Assembly: GCA_910574715.1 (NCBI GenBank)
Contig: CAJTCH010000001.1
Coordinates: 62,001-126,000, forward strand
Direction of reading: 5' to 3'
Length of the DNA: 64,000 nt
Source: Lachnospiraceae bacterium
Lineage (GTDB): Bacteria; Bacillota; Clostridia; Lachnospirales; Lachnospiraceae
The notes beneath the pieces are model-generated. The model ran no database searches, was not told the origin of the DNA, and saw nothing but the letters and a program-made list of their open reading frames with translations. A program made the translations under genes and the position numbers. Position 1 is the stretch's first letter. Every line of letters begins with the position of its first letter. Below, in pieces: positions 44,869 through 53,743 of this stretch.

Positions 44869-45351
44869 TTACAATTCCATCTTCATATAGATGGACGCAT
44901 CCATCGGACTGTCATTATAGCTGTCTATCTCATAAAACCCATATTTCCTGTAAAGGCGGACCGCACTCTCAAGGAACGGCAGTGTATCCAACAGCATATA
45001 AGAATATCCGATCTTCCGCGCATCTTCTATGATCCGCCGGATCAACTGATTCCCGATACGTTTACCGCGAAACTCCGGTCTTACATACAACCGCTTCATC
45101 TCACAATTCTCTCCGTCAATCTTCCTTAACCCGATACATCCGGCCAATTTCTCATCATAATATGCCAGGTACAGCCGGCCGTCAGGCTGTCCGTATTTAT
45201 CTTCCAGATGCTCTAACTCCCCGTCGTAATTCTGAATATCAAGATACTCCTGAAAGGCCGGATCACCGGCGATTAACATCTGCGTATATTCTGTAAAAAG
45301 CTGCTCCACTTCCGGCACATGCCCATAAGCAGGGATTAATCTTAACCCCAT
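44869..45351 (-). CDS. GNAT-family N-acetyltransferase
   Basis: 160 residues. The acetyl-CoA binding motif is MKRLYVRPEFRGKRIGNQLIRRI, followed by GYSYMLLDTLPFLESAVRLYRKYGF. The substrate is unknown. GGAGG is 8 nt before the ATG at 45351. It is divergent from the mntA/hepT pair. Confidence 0.85.
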   Translation of the reverse strand: MGLRLIPAYGHVPEVEQLFTEYTQMLIAGDPAFQEYLDIQNYDGELEHLEDKYGQPDGRLYLAYYDEKLAGCIGLRKIDGENCEMKRLYVRPEFRGKRIGNQLIRRIIEDARKIGYSYMLLDTLPFLESAVRLYRKYGFYEIDSYNDSPMDASIYMKMEL

Positions 45352-45410
45352 TTCCTTCACCTCCATGTTATCCAATTATACCATACTTTTTCAGGAAACA
45401 AAGCTTCTTC

Positions 45411-45439
45411 TTGTAAAATATATCCGGTTAGCCTATAAT
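45411..45439 (+). promoter_or_regulatory. Promoter of the mntA-hepT pair
   Basis: TTGTAA (45411-45416), 17 bp, TATAAT (45434-45439), about 55 nt before the start. Confidence 0.65.
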
Positions 45440-45493
45440 TGAGAAAGAAGGATGGACTCTGTCCATTAAGGTACGATAAATGGAGAGGTATCT

Positions 45494-45775
45494 ATGAGCG
45501 CAGAAGAAGTAATTCATACAGTAACGGAAATTTGCCGGAGACATTCTGTAAAAAAGGTAATCTTATACGGTTCAAGAGCGAAAGGAACTGCCAGAGAACG
45601 CAGCGACATTGATATCGCCGTATCCGGAATCCAAGATTTTGACCGGCTATCAGAAGATATCGAGAACATACCAACCCTGTATACCGTAGATCTGGTAGAT
45701 CTCGATACTTGTACGAACATATTATTAATGGAGGATATCAGAGAGTATGGACGTAAAATTTACGAAGAGATTTGA
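45494..45775 (+). CDS. mntA: MntA-like minimal nucleotidyltransferase (antitoxin)
   Basis: 93 residues. The GSx10DxD motif is intact (GSRAKGTARERSDIDIAV), as needed for nucleotide transfer. In type VII toxin-antitoxin pairs MntA adds AMP to a Tyr of the HEPN toxin and neutralises it. The next gene encodes that HEPN protein and overlaps this one by 29 nt. The start has only a modest GAGAGG site. Confidence 0.88.
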   Translation: MSAEEVIHTVTEICRRHSVKKVILYGSRAKGTARERSDIDIAVSGIQDFDRLSEDIENIPTLYTVDLVDLDTCTNILLMEDIREYGRKIYEEI

Positions 45776-46151
45776 ATCCTTAAAAAATTCACTTGACGCT
45801 TTGAATGAAGCAAAAGAGAGGGATCTGAGCGATTCCTTCGTATTGAGCGGAACAAGTGCGAAATTCAGTATCACTTTTGACCTGAGCTGGAAAGTCATGA
45901 AGGACATTCTGGTACAGCACTATGCAATCACAGACTTCGTGGCAGGTTCACCGCGCGAGGTACTGCGGAAAGCATTTCAGGCGGAACTGATCACAGACGA
46001 TATATGGATGGAAATGCTAAGCGTAAGGAATCGCCTGACACATGACTATGACGGTGATATCATAAAGCAATATTGTGTTAAGATCATAGATGTCTATATT
46101 GATATCTTTTACCGTTTCTGTGATATAGCAGAACATGTAATACGGCATTAA
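45747..46151 (+). CDS. hepT: HepT-like HEPN ribonuclease (toxin)
   Basis: 134 residues, all-helical. The RNase motif Rx4HxY is exact in RNRLTHDY (about residues 92-99); the Arg and His are catalytic and the Tyr is the residue AMPylated by MntA in known systems. Its translation is coupled to mntA by the 29-nt overlap. The pair is likely active, as both motifs are complete; target RNAs are unknown. Confidence 0.88.
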   Translation: MDVKFTKRFESLKNSLDALNEAKERDLSDSFVLSGTSAKFSITFDLSWKVMKDILVQHYAITDFVAGSPREVLRKAFQAELITDDIWMEMLSVRNRLTHDYDGDIIKQYCVKIIDVYIDIFYRFCDIAEHVIRH

Positions 46152-46155
46152 TCAG

Positions 46156-46176
46156 GCCCCGTTACAGACGGGGCTT
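46156..46176. terminator. GC-rich hairpin between convergent hepT and MATE genes
   Basis: GCCCCGT (46157-46163) and ACGGGGC (46169-46175) pair perfectly over a 5-nt loop. T-runs are short, so it is a moderate terminator. Confidence 0.5.
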
Positions 46177-46195
46177 ATGATAGGATTTACACGAA

Positions 46196-47533
46196 TCAGC
46201 GCTGCGAGCGCGCGTATCTGTCTGAACCGTCTCGGAAGTGCAGGAAGAATACCGTTACTCCAAGTGTCACAGCCTCCGTCACCGGAGCCGCCATCCACAC
46301 CCCCGTCATGCCAAAGAGATACGGAAGTGTGAAGATACAGATCAACAACACAATCAGTCCCCTTAGCGCCGAGATCACAGCCGACTCGAATGCCCTCCCC
46401 GTCGCGGTAAAATAAAACGAAGTGATAGAATTCACGCCGGAAAAGAAGAACGAGAGCATGAAAATCAGCATTCCGGACCGCACCATCTCTTCGACATTCT
46501 CATTCTGCACAAATATACCGCTGTACCACTCCATTCCTGCCGCCATCAGAAGGAATACGGCAGCGCCCGAGCCAAAAACATACCGGTTCGTGCGTTTCCG
46601 GATATCAGCGGCAAGCAGTTTCTCCTTTGCACCATAGGCGAAACTGATCAGCGGGCTTGCGCCCTGTCCAAATCCAACGATGACCATGCTGAAAGCATAC
46701 GCCACATACCCAACGATCGTAAATGCGGTCACGCCGTCTGCCCCAATCCTTCTCATGATCACAAAATTATAAGCAAACATAGCTATCCCCGTGGACATCT
46801 CCCCAATAAACTCCGAACTTCCATTAAGAATCGTCTGTATACAGATTCTTACAGAAAAACGAAACCGCCCCAGATGGTAGAACTTCGCCCTTTTGACGAA
46901 AAAATACAGAATGCAGCAAAGAGAAGCCAATGCCGCGAGAAGAGACGCAACGGCAATCCCGGCAACTCCCATATGCATCCGATCCGCGAATACATAATCC
47001 AATATGATATTCAACACTACATTCAGCACGCTGACCTTCATGAAATACTCCGGATTCCCTTCTCCCCGGATGAACATTCCCAAAGAAGAATTAACCACCA
47101 TCACCGGCAGCTCCAGAAGCATGATCTGATAGTAGTCCTTAAAATAACTACTCACCTGTCCATCTGCATGCAGAATATTCATCATCGGCTGAAAACAGAA
47201 TATCATAGTGAAACTTATAAGCGTTGAGAGTACAAGAGTTGTTATGATCGTCTGTCTGAATACCTGGTTACCCGTATGCATATCACCGGACCCAAGCGCC
47301 ATTCCGGCGATCGCTACGCCTCCGATGGAAACCATCAGACCCACTCCCAGATACAAGTATATGATCGGAAGTCCCAGATTGACCGCCGCGATTCCCTCCT
47401 TCCCCACATAATTCCCGATGAAGAATCCATCCGCGATCGTGATCAGTGATGTTAGAATCATAGATATGATCGCCGGTATCGCGAATCTTAAGATCATCTT
47501 TGCCGTGTTCTGCTTCATCTGCACTAAGTCCAT
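46196..47533 (-). CDS. MATE-family efflux transporter
   Basis: 445 residues with about twelve membrane segments in two halves. It begins QMKQNTAKMILRFAIPAIISM, with TIADGFFIGNYVGKEGIAAV in the first half and GFGQGASPLISFAYGA at the start of the second, as in MATE transporters. Such proteins export cationic drugs or metabolites using Na+ or H+. AAGGAGG is 9 nt before the ATG at 47533. An AraC-type regulator lies just upstream on the same strand. Confidence 0.9.
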   Translation of the reverse strand: MDLVQMKQNTAKMILRFAIPAIISMILTSLITIADGFFIGNYVGKEGIAAVNLGLPIIYLYLGVGLMVSIGGVAIAGMALGSGDMHTGNQVFRQTIITTLVLSTLISFTMIFCFQPMMNILHADGQVSSYFKDYYQIMLLELPVMVVNSSLGMFIRGEGNPEYFMKVSVLNVVLNIILDYVFADRMHMGVAGIAVASLLAALASLCCILYFFVKRAKFYHLGRFRFSVRICIQTILNGSSEFIGEMSTGIAMFAYNFVIMRRIGADGVTAFTIVGYVAYAFSMVIVGFGQGASPLISFAYGAKEKLLAADIRKRTNRYVFGSGAAVFLLMAAGMEWYSGIFVQNENVEEMVRSGMLIFMLSFFFSGVNSITSFYFTATGRAFESAVISALRGLIVLLICIFTLPYLFGMTGVWMAAPVTEAVTLGVTVFFLHFRDGSDRYARSQR

Positions 47534-47621
47534 AAAAAAATTCCTCCTTATCATGAATCCATTTACTGATCTCATTCATTATAAGAAGGAATCTGATTAT
47601 ATACTTCTGAATTCTTGCCTA

Positions 47622-48458
47622 CTATTTTATAGGAACACAGATATCAAGCTCCATATACATTGTCTCGCTGTCCACCTCATGATAGATGTCAAACAAGCTT
47701 TTCTCCGCGTCCAATTCATAGGATGTTCTCGGCAGCCACACCAGAAATATGGTCTGGTATGCCGCATAGATTTGTTTCGCATATCCCTTGAAATGATACA
47801 CGATACATCTCCCGCCCCGGATCTTCGCCGTATGTTCAAGCAGACAATCTTCCCCTACACTCATACAGATGTCATACAGGCAGTGTCCGGCAGACGTCAC
47901 CGCAGGATCGTCATAGGTCCGCTCTAAAAGAAGCGTTTCCTCTGTGATATACTCCCGGTATTTACGGATAAATGTATCCCAGTTTCTTCTCAGATTCTCA
48001 TAATTGCCGAAACGTCTCTCATAGATCACATAATGATCCGGTATCTCTTCAATCGTGATCTTACTGTCACACATTTCAAAAGATTCCGTCTGCCAGCTTT
48101 CGTGATGGAAAAAGGGATGCTCCATTGAACGCCGGTAACTCTTCTTTCGGAAATCAATAGGGGCCATCCGATAATGCTGCCGGAATGCCGAACTGTAATT
48201 CGACGAACTATAACCGTAATCCGCTCCAATCTCTGTAATCCGGCGATCCTGTTCCGTCTTGAGGCGGAACGCGCTCTGCTCAAGCTTCACTCTCTTGATA
48301 AAACCATAGACGCTCTCTCCTGTCTGCTCCTTAAAAAGACGGCTGAAATAATACTTGGAGAAATGGCAGTATCCTGCCACATCCTCAAGCGTCAATTCTT
48401 CTCCGATATGCTGTAATATATAATCAATCGCCTGGTTGACAGCTTCTTTTGTGATCAT
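47622..48458 (-). CDS. AraC-family regulator with effector-binding domain
   Basis: 278 residues. The AraC DNA-binding domain is N-terminal (about 5-105: LTLEDVAGYCHFSKYYFSRLFKEQTGESVYGFI), and the C-terminal half (about 120-278) fits the GyrI-like/bacterial effector-binding fold, the arrangement of MarA/Rob-type drug-response regulators. It probably binds small molecules and controls the MATE exporter gene 88 nt downstream. Confidence 0.85.
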   Translation of the reverse strand: MITKEAVNQAIDYILQHIGEELTLEDVAGYCHFSKYYFSRLFKEQTGESVYGFIKRVKLEQSAFRLKTEQDRRITEIGADYGYSSSNYSSAFRQHYRMAPIDFRKKSYRRSMEHPFFHHESWQTESFEMCDSKITIEEIPDHYVIYERRFGNYENLRRNWDTFIRKYREYITEETLLLERTYDDPAVTSAGHCLYDICMSVGEDCLLEHTAKIRGGRCIVYHFKGYAKQIYAAYQTIFLVWLPRTSYELDAEKSLFDIYHEVDSETMYMELDICVPIK

Positions 48459-48479
48459 CTACATATACCCGATTCCCTT

Positions 48480-49001
48480 TCAATCTGTCCGTGTAACCAC
48501 ATAGCGGTCATGCGGCATATCTACACCGCGGTAATGCTTTGTCCAACAATCCTTCTTAACCATACCATTCCTTACTGCTACATTCTGGGAAGCCGTATTC
48601 GTATCCCTTATGATCGAACAGACTTCATCGGCTCCAAGCTCTTCAAACGCATACTTCTTACACCCCCTGGCTGCCTCTGTGGCGTAACCCCTATGCCAGT
48701 ATTGCCGGCAGAAGAGATATCCGATCTCAAGCACTTCCCTGTCCTGCCAGGGCTGCATGGTCAGACCGCACTGTCCGATTAGCTCGTCTGTCTCCTTCAA
48801 AATGACTGCCCATAATCCAAAACCCCATTTCTGATACCGGGCAATCTGTCTGTCGATCCACTCCTGCACCTCTTCATCGGTAAACGCTCCTTCATAAGCA
48901 TACATCACCTCCGGATCCTTGAGGATCCTGCATAAAGCTTCCGTATCACCTTGATTCATCTCGCGTAAATACAATCGGTCTGTTTCTAATACGATATCCA
49001 T
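48480..49001 (-). CDS. GNAT acetyltransferase, RimJ/RimL-like
   Basis: 173 residues of the acetyltransf_3 type: begins DIVLETDRLYLREMNQGD, with LEIGYLFCRQYWHRGYATEAARG as acetyl-CoA site and ASQNVAVRNGM near the end. The substrate is not known. AGGAGG precedes the ATG by 10 nt. The 165-bp gap to the next gene holds nothing I recognise. Confidence 0.85.
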   Translation of the reverse strand: MDIVLETDRLYLREMNQGDTEALCRILKDPEVMYAYEGAFTDEEVQEWIDRQIARYQKWGFGLWAVILKETDELIGQCGLTMQPWQDREVLEIGYLFCRQYWHRGYATEAARGCKKYAFEELGADEVCSIIRDTNTASQNVAVRNGMVKKDCWTKHYRGVDMPHDRYVVTRTD

Positions 49002-49166
49002 CCGGGTGTTCCTCCTGACATATTTTTACTATAGTATACAAAGAATCTCGTAGATTGACAATCTTCTATTTATTCAATCTTTGTCCTCTCTGAATCCATC
49101 AAACAAGAATCCATATGCAAAATGCTCTTACAACATTTTACTTCCTTAGCAATTAATTAAAACATA

Positions 49167-50411
49167 TCACATACGCCTGCTGCTAACAGCCGCCTTCCCC
49201 GCAATACACCCGGTTGCCCACGCCCAATGCAGATTATATCCCCCGCAGATTCCATCTGCATCCAACAGCTCTCCCGCAAGATAGATGCCCTTCCGCTTCT
49301 TCGACTCCATCGTCCGCGGGTCCACTTCATCCATCCGCACTCCTCCGGCGCACACCTGTGCATTCTCAAAACCATTCGTATCCTGGATCGTAAGACGAAT
49401 CTTCTTACACCGATCTGCGATATCCTTAAGCTTATGCCTGCTCAGTTCCGGCACCCTCGTCTGCATCCGCACTCCTGCCTGTTCCAGGATCCGCGGAATC
49501 AACTTCTGGTTAAATATTCCCGCAAGGCACTCCCCGATCGTCAGCTCCGTCCGGTTTGCTGTTATCTTCGCAAGCAATCCTGACAGTTCTTCCTCTGTAT
49601 ACTCCGGCAGCAGGTCAAGCTCCACCTCTGCACGCTTCTTCTGATATAATCCCAATGCTATGTGACGGCTGATCTGGAACACCGGAATTCCGGATATCCC
49701 ATATGCCGTGATCTGTAATTCTCCGGTATCCTCTTCAGCCGGTACGCCATCGATCAGCGCCGTAACCCTGGCATCAGTGCGGACGCCGGATGCCTTGGCA
49801 AATGGATGTGCTTTCACTCTGAGCTGTACCAGCGCAGGCACAACCGGTGCGATACTGTGCCCGAAGGTCTTCGCCAGCGGATAACCGCTCCCGTCAGAAC
49901 CCAATGCGGATGCCGCTTTTCCTCCGCAGGCCAGAATGACCCTGTCCGCATGGAAGCTTCGTTCCGCGCGGATTCCGAAGGCTTTCCCCTCCCGGATAAC
50001 TGATTGAACATGTATACCGCAGTGAATCTCAACGCCAAGATGTTTTAATTCCAGATTCAGAAGCTCCAACACCGACGCCGCCTGATCGGAGCGGGGATAG
50101 ACATAGTCTCCCCTCGTCTTCATCACAAGTCCCAGGGATTCGAAGAATCGCCATGTTTCCTTATATCCAAACTGCCGAAGCACTTCGTCCACGGCGGCGA
50201 GATTCTCACCACGATAACACGACTCCACACAAGCGCTGCCGATCTGACAGTTGGTCAGATTACAGCGTCCGTTCCCCGTCGCGAGGATCTTCCTGCCGAT
50301 TCTATCCTTCTGCTCCAGAATAAATACCTTCGCCTGCCGGTCATTTCTCGCCGCAGTGATCGCCGCCGCGATACCTGCCGCTCCCCCTCCGATAATTCCA
50401 ATCCTTCTCAT
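49167..50411 (-). CDS. HI0933/BaiN-like flavoprotein
   Basis: 414 residues. The FAD-binding site is IIGGGAAGIAAAITAAR, then GRKILATGNGRCNLTN, with the ending LDADGICGGYNLHWAWATGCIAG. Family members include the bile-acid-related BaiN, but most have no assigned substrate, so the name is by family only. Confidence 0.88.
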   Translation of the reverse strand: MRRIGIIGGGAAGIAAAITAARNDRQAKVFILEQKDRIGRKILATGNGRCNLTNCQIGSACVESCYRGENLAAVDEVLRQFGYKETWRFFESLGLVMKTRGDYVYPRSDQAASVLELLNLELKHLGVEIHCGIHVQSVIREGKAFGIRAERSFHADRVILACGGKAASALGSDGSGYPLAKTFGHSIAPVVPALVQLRVKAHPFAKASGVRTDARVTALIDGVPAEEDTGELQITAYGISGIPVFQISRHIALGLYQKKRAEVELDLLPEYTEEELSGLLAKITANRTELTIGECLAGIFNQKLIPRILEQAGVRMQTRVPELSRHKLKDIADRCKKIRLTIQDTNGFENAQVCAGGVRMDEVDPRTMESKKRKGIYLAGELLDADGICGGYNLHWAWATGCIAGKAAVSSRRM

Positions 50412-50420
50412 AATCTTTGT

Positions 50421-50862
50421 CTAATCATCCATCCTGATTTTCTTCCCAAACATAATATAATAACAATTTAACTCAAAATCACTGCAACCTCTTTTATTTT
50501 CCGGCAGACATTTAAGCAGCTTTTCTTTTATTACAGAATCCTGAAGTTCTTTTCGCAGTTCATTTTCAATTCCATTCACTTTAAGGAAAGCTCCAATTTC
50601 TTTCATTGCCGTATCCAGTTTCCTTTTTTCTACAAGAAAATCCATATCGTATCGTGTCTGTGCCTCCCATTCGCTGAGCATTTCCGAATGATCGTCAATC
50701 CAGTCCGTAAGAACCAGATTGGCTCCATTATCAGAAACCATCTTCACCAGCTTAGATACCTTGTGTATATTAGGAACCGTCACTCCCACGCACTCTAAGA
50801 CGCCTTTCAACGTTTTTTCAACTGTCTGCTGCAGATGATATGCCGCATAATCTGCTTGCAGG
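50421..50862 (-). pseudogene. HEPN-domain protein lacking its N-terminus
   Basis: The readable part begins near 50862 (QADYAAYHLQQTVEKTLKGV) and runs to the stop at 50421 (about 146 residues). The helix AAYHLQQTVEKTLKG and the PNIHKVSKLVKMV loop are typical of COG2250 HEPN proteins. The expected first 20 or so residues are missing; the sequence joins instead to the end of a nucleotidyltransferase gene. A TTG at 50810 is the only in-frame start and would lose the first helix. Confidence 0.65.
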
Positions 50863-50887
50863 AGACAAATTGGAGATAAGATCTATT

Positions 50888-51148
50888 TCACAATCTATCT
50901 CGGGTAAAATCTATCAATTTCTTATCCGAATCATATTTTTCAATGTACAAATCGATATCACTGGCACTATTGCATCGAAATTCCAACGAACTGCCGAATA
51001 ATATCACCTTGCGGATATTGGGGTCCTTTGCAAATTCACGGATCAGTCTCTCTACTCTTTTCTGCATAAGCGGGTGCACACGGTTGGCATCCTGAAAATC
51101 AACCCCATCCATAACCGGAAAATCCCACATACTTGAGATTTGCCTCAT
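50888..51148 (-). pseudogene. Nucleotidyltransferase (MNT) gene, frameshifted
   Basis: 86 residues from the ATG at 51148, which overlaps the stop of the preceding PLP gene. The GSx10DxD motif is complete (GSSLEFRCNSASDIDLYIE). After KKLIDFTRD the frame ends, while the next frame continues DCEIDLISNLSPASRL, the usual C-terminal end of such proteins, so one inserted base has broken it. It then joins the HEPN part at CTGCAAGCAGATTAT. Confidence 0.7.
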
Positions 51149-52443
51149 AACACGACCACGCCTTCCCTTACCAGATACTCTAGCGACATCAATATCCCAA
51201 GCCTCGCATGGGGCCATGTAAGCCCGCCTTGGAAGTACACCGCGTAAGGAGGCTTGATCGGTCCGTCCGCACTCAGCTCGATGGACGATCCCTGCACGAA
51301 CGCCCCCGCCGCCATGATCACGTCGCTGTCGTATCCCGGCATCGCCCATGGAATCGGTGTCACGAAGGAATCCACCGGCGCTGCCGCCTGGATCCCCTTA
51401 CAGAAGGCAATCACTCCCTCCGGCTTCCCAAATGTCACCGCCTGGATAATATCATGCCTGCTCTCAGCGCTGTCCGGCACCACCGGATACCCAAGACTTT
51501 CATAGATATTTGCCGCGAAAATGGCTCCCTTCAGCGCGCTTGCCGTCACCGTAGGCGCAAGAAACAGCCCTTGATAGAAGGACTGCATCACTCCAAGGGA
51601 CGCGCCCACCTCTTTCCCAAGCCCCGGGGAAGTCAGGCGGTACCCGCACGCTTCGATCAGGTCCTTCCTGCCCGCGATATATCCCCCGATCGGAGCTAAT
51701 CCGCCGCCCGGATTCTTGATCAGCGATCCGACCACCAGATCCGCGCCCACATCACTTGGCTCTCTTGTCTCCACAAATTCCCCGTAACAATTATCCACCA
51801 TGCAGATGATGTCCGGCCTGATCTCCTTGACAAAATGAATCAGCTCACCGATCTGCTTCACAGAGAAGCTCGGCCTGGTCTGATATCCCTTGGATCGTTG
51901 GATCGTCACCATCTTCGTCTTCTCATGGATTGCTCTGCGGATATTTTCATAATCAAAGGTTCCGTCCGCAAGAAGCTCTACCTGGGAATAAGATACCCCA
52001 TATTCCGCAAGAGAACCCTTAGACGGGCGGATCCCGATCACTTCCTCCAAGGTATCATAAGGCTTGCCGACCGGTGACAGCAGCTCGTCTCCAGGCCGTA
52101 AATTCGCACTCAGCGCCAGCGCCAGCGCATGGGTTCCACAGGTGATCTGCGGGCGCACCAATGCGCTTTCTGTATGAAATACAGAGGCATACACTTCCTC
52201 CAGCGTGTCGCGCCCTGCATCGTTATAGCCGTAACCGCTGGCATAGTGGAAGCATCCCTCGCTGACCTGATTCTTCTGCATGGCATGGATCACCTTGAGC
52301 TGGTTATACTCCGCCGTCTCGTCAATGGCAGCAAAACGATCCTTAAGCCCATCCTCCATCTTACGTCCGAATTCCAGGACTTCCCTTCGCACGCCCATCT
52401 CTTCATACAGAGAAGCCATATCTATATTATGATCATTCATCAT
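51145..52443 (-). CDS. Methionine gamma-lyase family (PF06838) PLP protein
   Basis: 432 residues, the 'aluminium resistance protein' family. The PLP lysine is in VGSLIKNPGGGLAPIGG; CGTHALALALSANL and VDNCYGEFVE are other cofactor-site motifs. The reaction is not firmly established. It lies downstream of miaA as in many Clostridia, with a small gene between. ATGA overlap with the broken nucleotidyltransferase gene. Confidence 0.9.
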   Translation of the reverse strand: MMNDHNIDMASLYEEMGVRREVLEFGRKMEDGLKDRFAAIDETAEYNQLKVIHAMQKNQVSEGCFHYASGYGYNDAGRDTLEEVYASVFHTESALVRPQITCGTHALALALSANLRPGDELLSPVGKPYDTLEEVIGIRPSKGSLAEYGVSYSQVELLADGTFDYENIRRAIHEKTKMVTIQRSKGYQTRPSFSVKQIGELIHFVKEIRPDIICMVDNCYGEFVETREPSDVGADLVVGSLIKNPGGGLAPIGGYIAGRKDLIEACGYRLTSPGLGKEVGASLGVMQSFYQGLFLAPTVTASALKGAIFAANIYESLGYPVVPDSAESRHDIIQAVTFGKPEGVIAFCKGIQAAAPVDSFVTPIPWAMPGYDSDVIMAAGAFVQGSSIELSADGPIKPPYAVYFQGGLTWPHARLGILMSLEYLVREGVVVL

Positions 52444-52470
52444 GTCAATTCCTCTTCTTCCTTAATAAAA

Positions 52471-52761
52471 TTACCTCCACGAATCCAGGATCTTCGTCCT
52501 GACGACCGCACATTTGGCGTCGAATTCCGGGTTCAGCGGCTGAATATGCATAATGATCTCCGCCGCCTCCTTATACTGCTTCATATCATAGAGAAGGGAC
52601 GCACGGTTCAGCTCAAAGAGCGATTCCTCCCCCTGATTCCGGATCAGCGGCTTTAGATTCAGCAGCTCTTTGTAGGTCGCTTCCGTATTATGGGAATGCG
52701 AATAGACCTTCAGCAGCGTATTCATTTTCTTGATAAATTTGCTCTTAAATAATCTTCTCAT
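52471..52761 (-). CDS. Small TPR-like protein
   Basis: 96 residues. Two helical repeat pairs (about 24-50 and 55-85: ELNRASLLYDMKQYKEAAEIIMHIQPLNPEF) look like tetratricopeptide repeats. The N-terminus is basic. Function unknown. AAGGGGAG precedes the ATG; the gene lies between miaA and the PLP gene and is probably co-transcribed. Confidence 0.68.
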   Translation of the reverse strand: MRRLFKSKFIKKMNTLLKVYSHSHNTEATYKELLNLKPLIRNQGEESLFELNRASLLYDMKQYKEAAEIIMHIQPLNPEFDAKCAVVRTKILDSWR

Positions 52762-52783
52762 CGTAGTACTCCCCTTATCTTCC

Positions 52784-53743
52784 CTACAAATGCTTCTCTC
52801 GGATATAACTCAGCATATCTTCAAGAATCCTGTCCTCATCGTATTCATAATCTCCCTTGCTGATCCAGATGACTTCTCTCTCCCTCTTAAACCAGGTAAT
52901 CTGTCTCTTAGCAAAATGTCTGGTATCCCGTTTCAGCAGATAAACTGCCTCTTCAAGACTCAACTCCCCGCAAAGATAAGCCAGGATCTCCTTATATCCA
53001 AGCCCCTGCATGGATACCATATCTCTGGTGCATCCCATATCCTGCAAGGCCTTCACCTCGTCTACAAGTCCCTCGGCAAGCATCTGATCCACCCGCCTGT
53101 CAATCCGGTCATAGAGGCGCTTCCGGTCGTCATTCAGCACAAAATAGACGAATTCATAGGGGGATTCTTTCTGCCGCTCCTTCTCATTATGCCTGGAAAT
53201 CTGCTCCCCCGTCTGATGATAGAATTCTAGGGCACGGATCACACGTTTCACATTATTGGCATGGATCTGATCAGCCGCCGCCGGATCGACCCTGCGTAAG
53301 CGGTCGTGAAGCGCCTGCGCCCCATGTTCCCTTGCTTCTTCTTCAAGCGCCTGCCGATAACCGTCATCCCCGTCGTTTTCCGTGAAATCAATATCATACA
53401 GAAGCGCCTGGATGTAAAATCCCGTACCGCCGACGATGATTGGAATATGCTGGTTGGCATAGATCTTCTCCATCGCTGATTTCGCCATCTGCTGAAAGCG
53501 TACCACGTGGAATTCCTCCCACGGTTCTAACACATCCACCAGGTAGTGGGGGATCCCGTTCATCTCCTCCGGACGGATCTTGGCAGAACCGATATCCATA
53601 TGCTTATAAACCTGCATGGAATCCGCAGAAATGATCTCCCCGCCGATCGCCCTGGCAAGCCCGATGGACGCTTTCGTCTTCCCAACGGCCGTAGGGCCTG
53701 TCAGAACTACCACTGGTTTCTTACTGTTATGCTCCATGCTCAC
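52784..53743 (-). CDS. miaA: tRNA dimethylallyltransferase
   Basis: 319 residues. P-loop GPTAVGKT near the N-terminus, then SADSMQVYKHMDIGSAK and RDTRHFAKRQITWFKRE. It adds the dimethylallyl group to A37 of tRNAs reading UNN codons; MiaB, encoded at the window end, then thiolates this base. Start GTG at 53743 (overlapping the mutL stop) or ATG at 53737. Confidence 0.96.
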   Translation of the reverse strand: MSMEHNSKKPVVVLTGPTAVGKTKASIGLARAIGGEIISADSMQVYKHMDIGSAKIRPEEMNGIPHYLVDVLEPWEEFHVVRFQQMAKSAMEKIYANQHIPIIVGGTGFYIQALLYDIDFTENDGDDGYRQALEEEAREHGAQALHDRLRRVDPAAADQIHANNVKRVIRALEFYHQTGEQISRHNEKERQKESPYEFVYFVLNDDRKRLYDRIDRRVDQMLAEGLVDEVKALQDMGCTRDMVSMQGLGYKEILAYLCGELSLEEAVYLLKRDTRHFAKRQITWFKREREVIWISKGDYEYDEDRILEDMLSYIREKHL

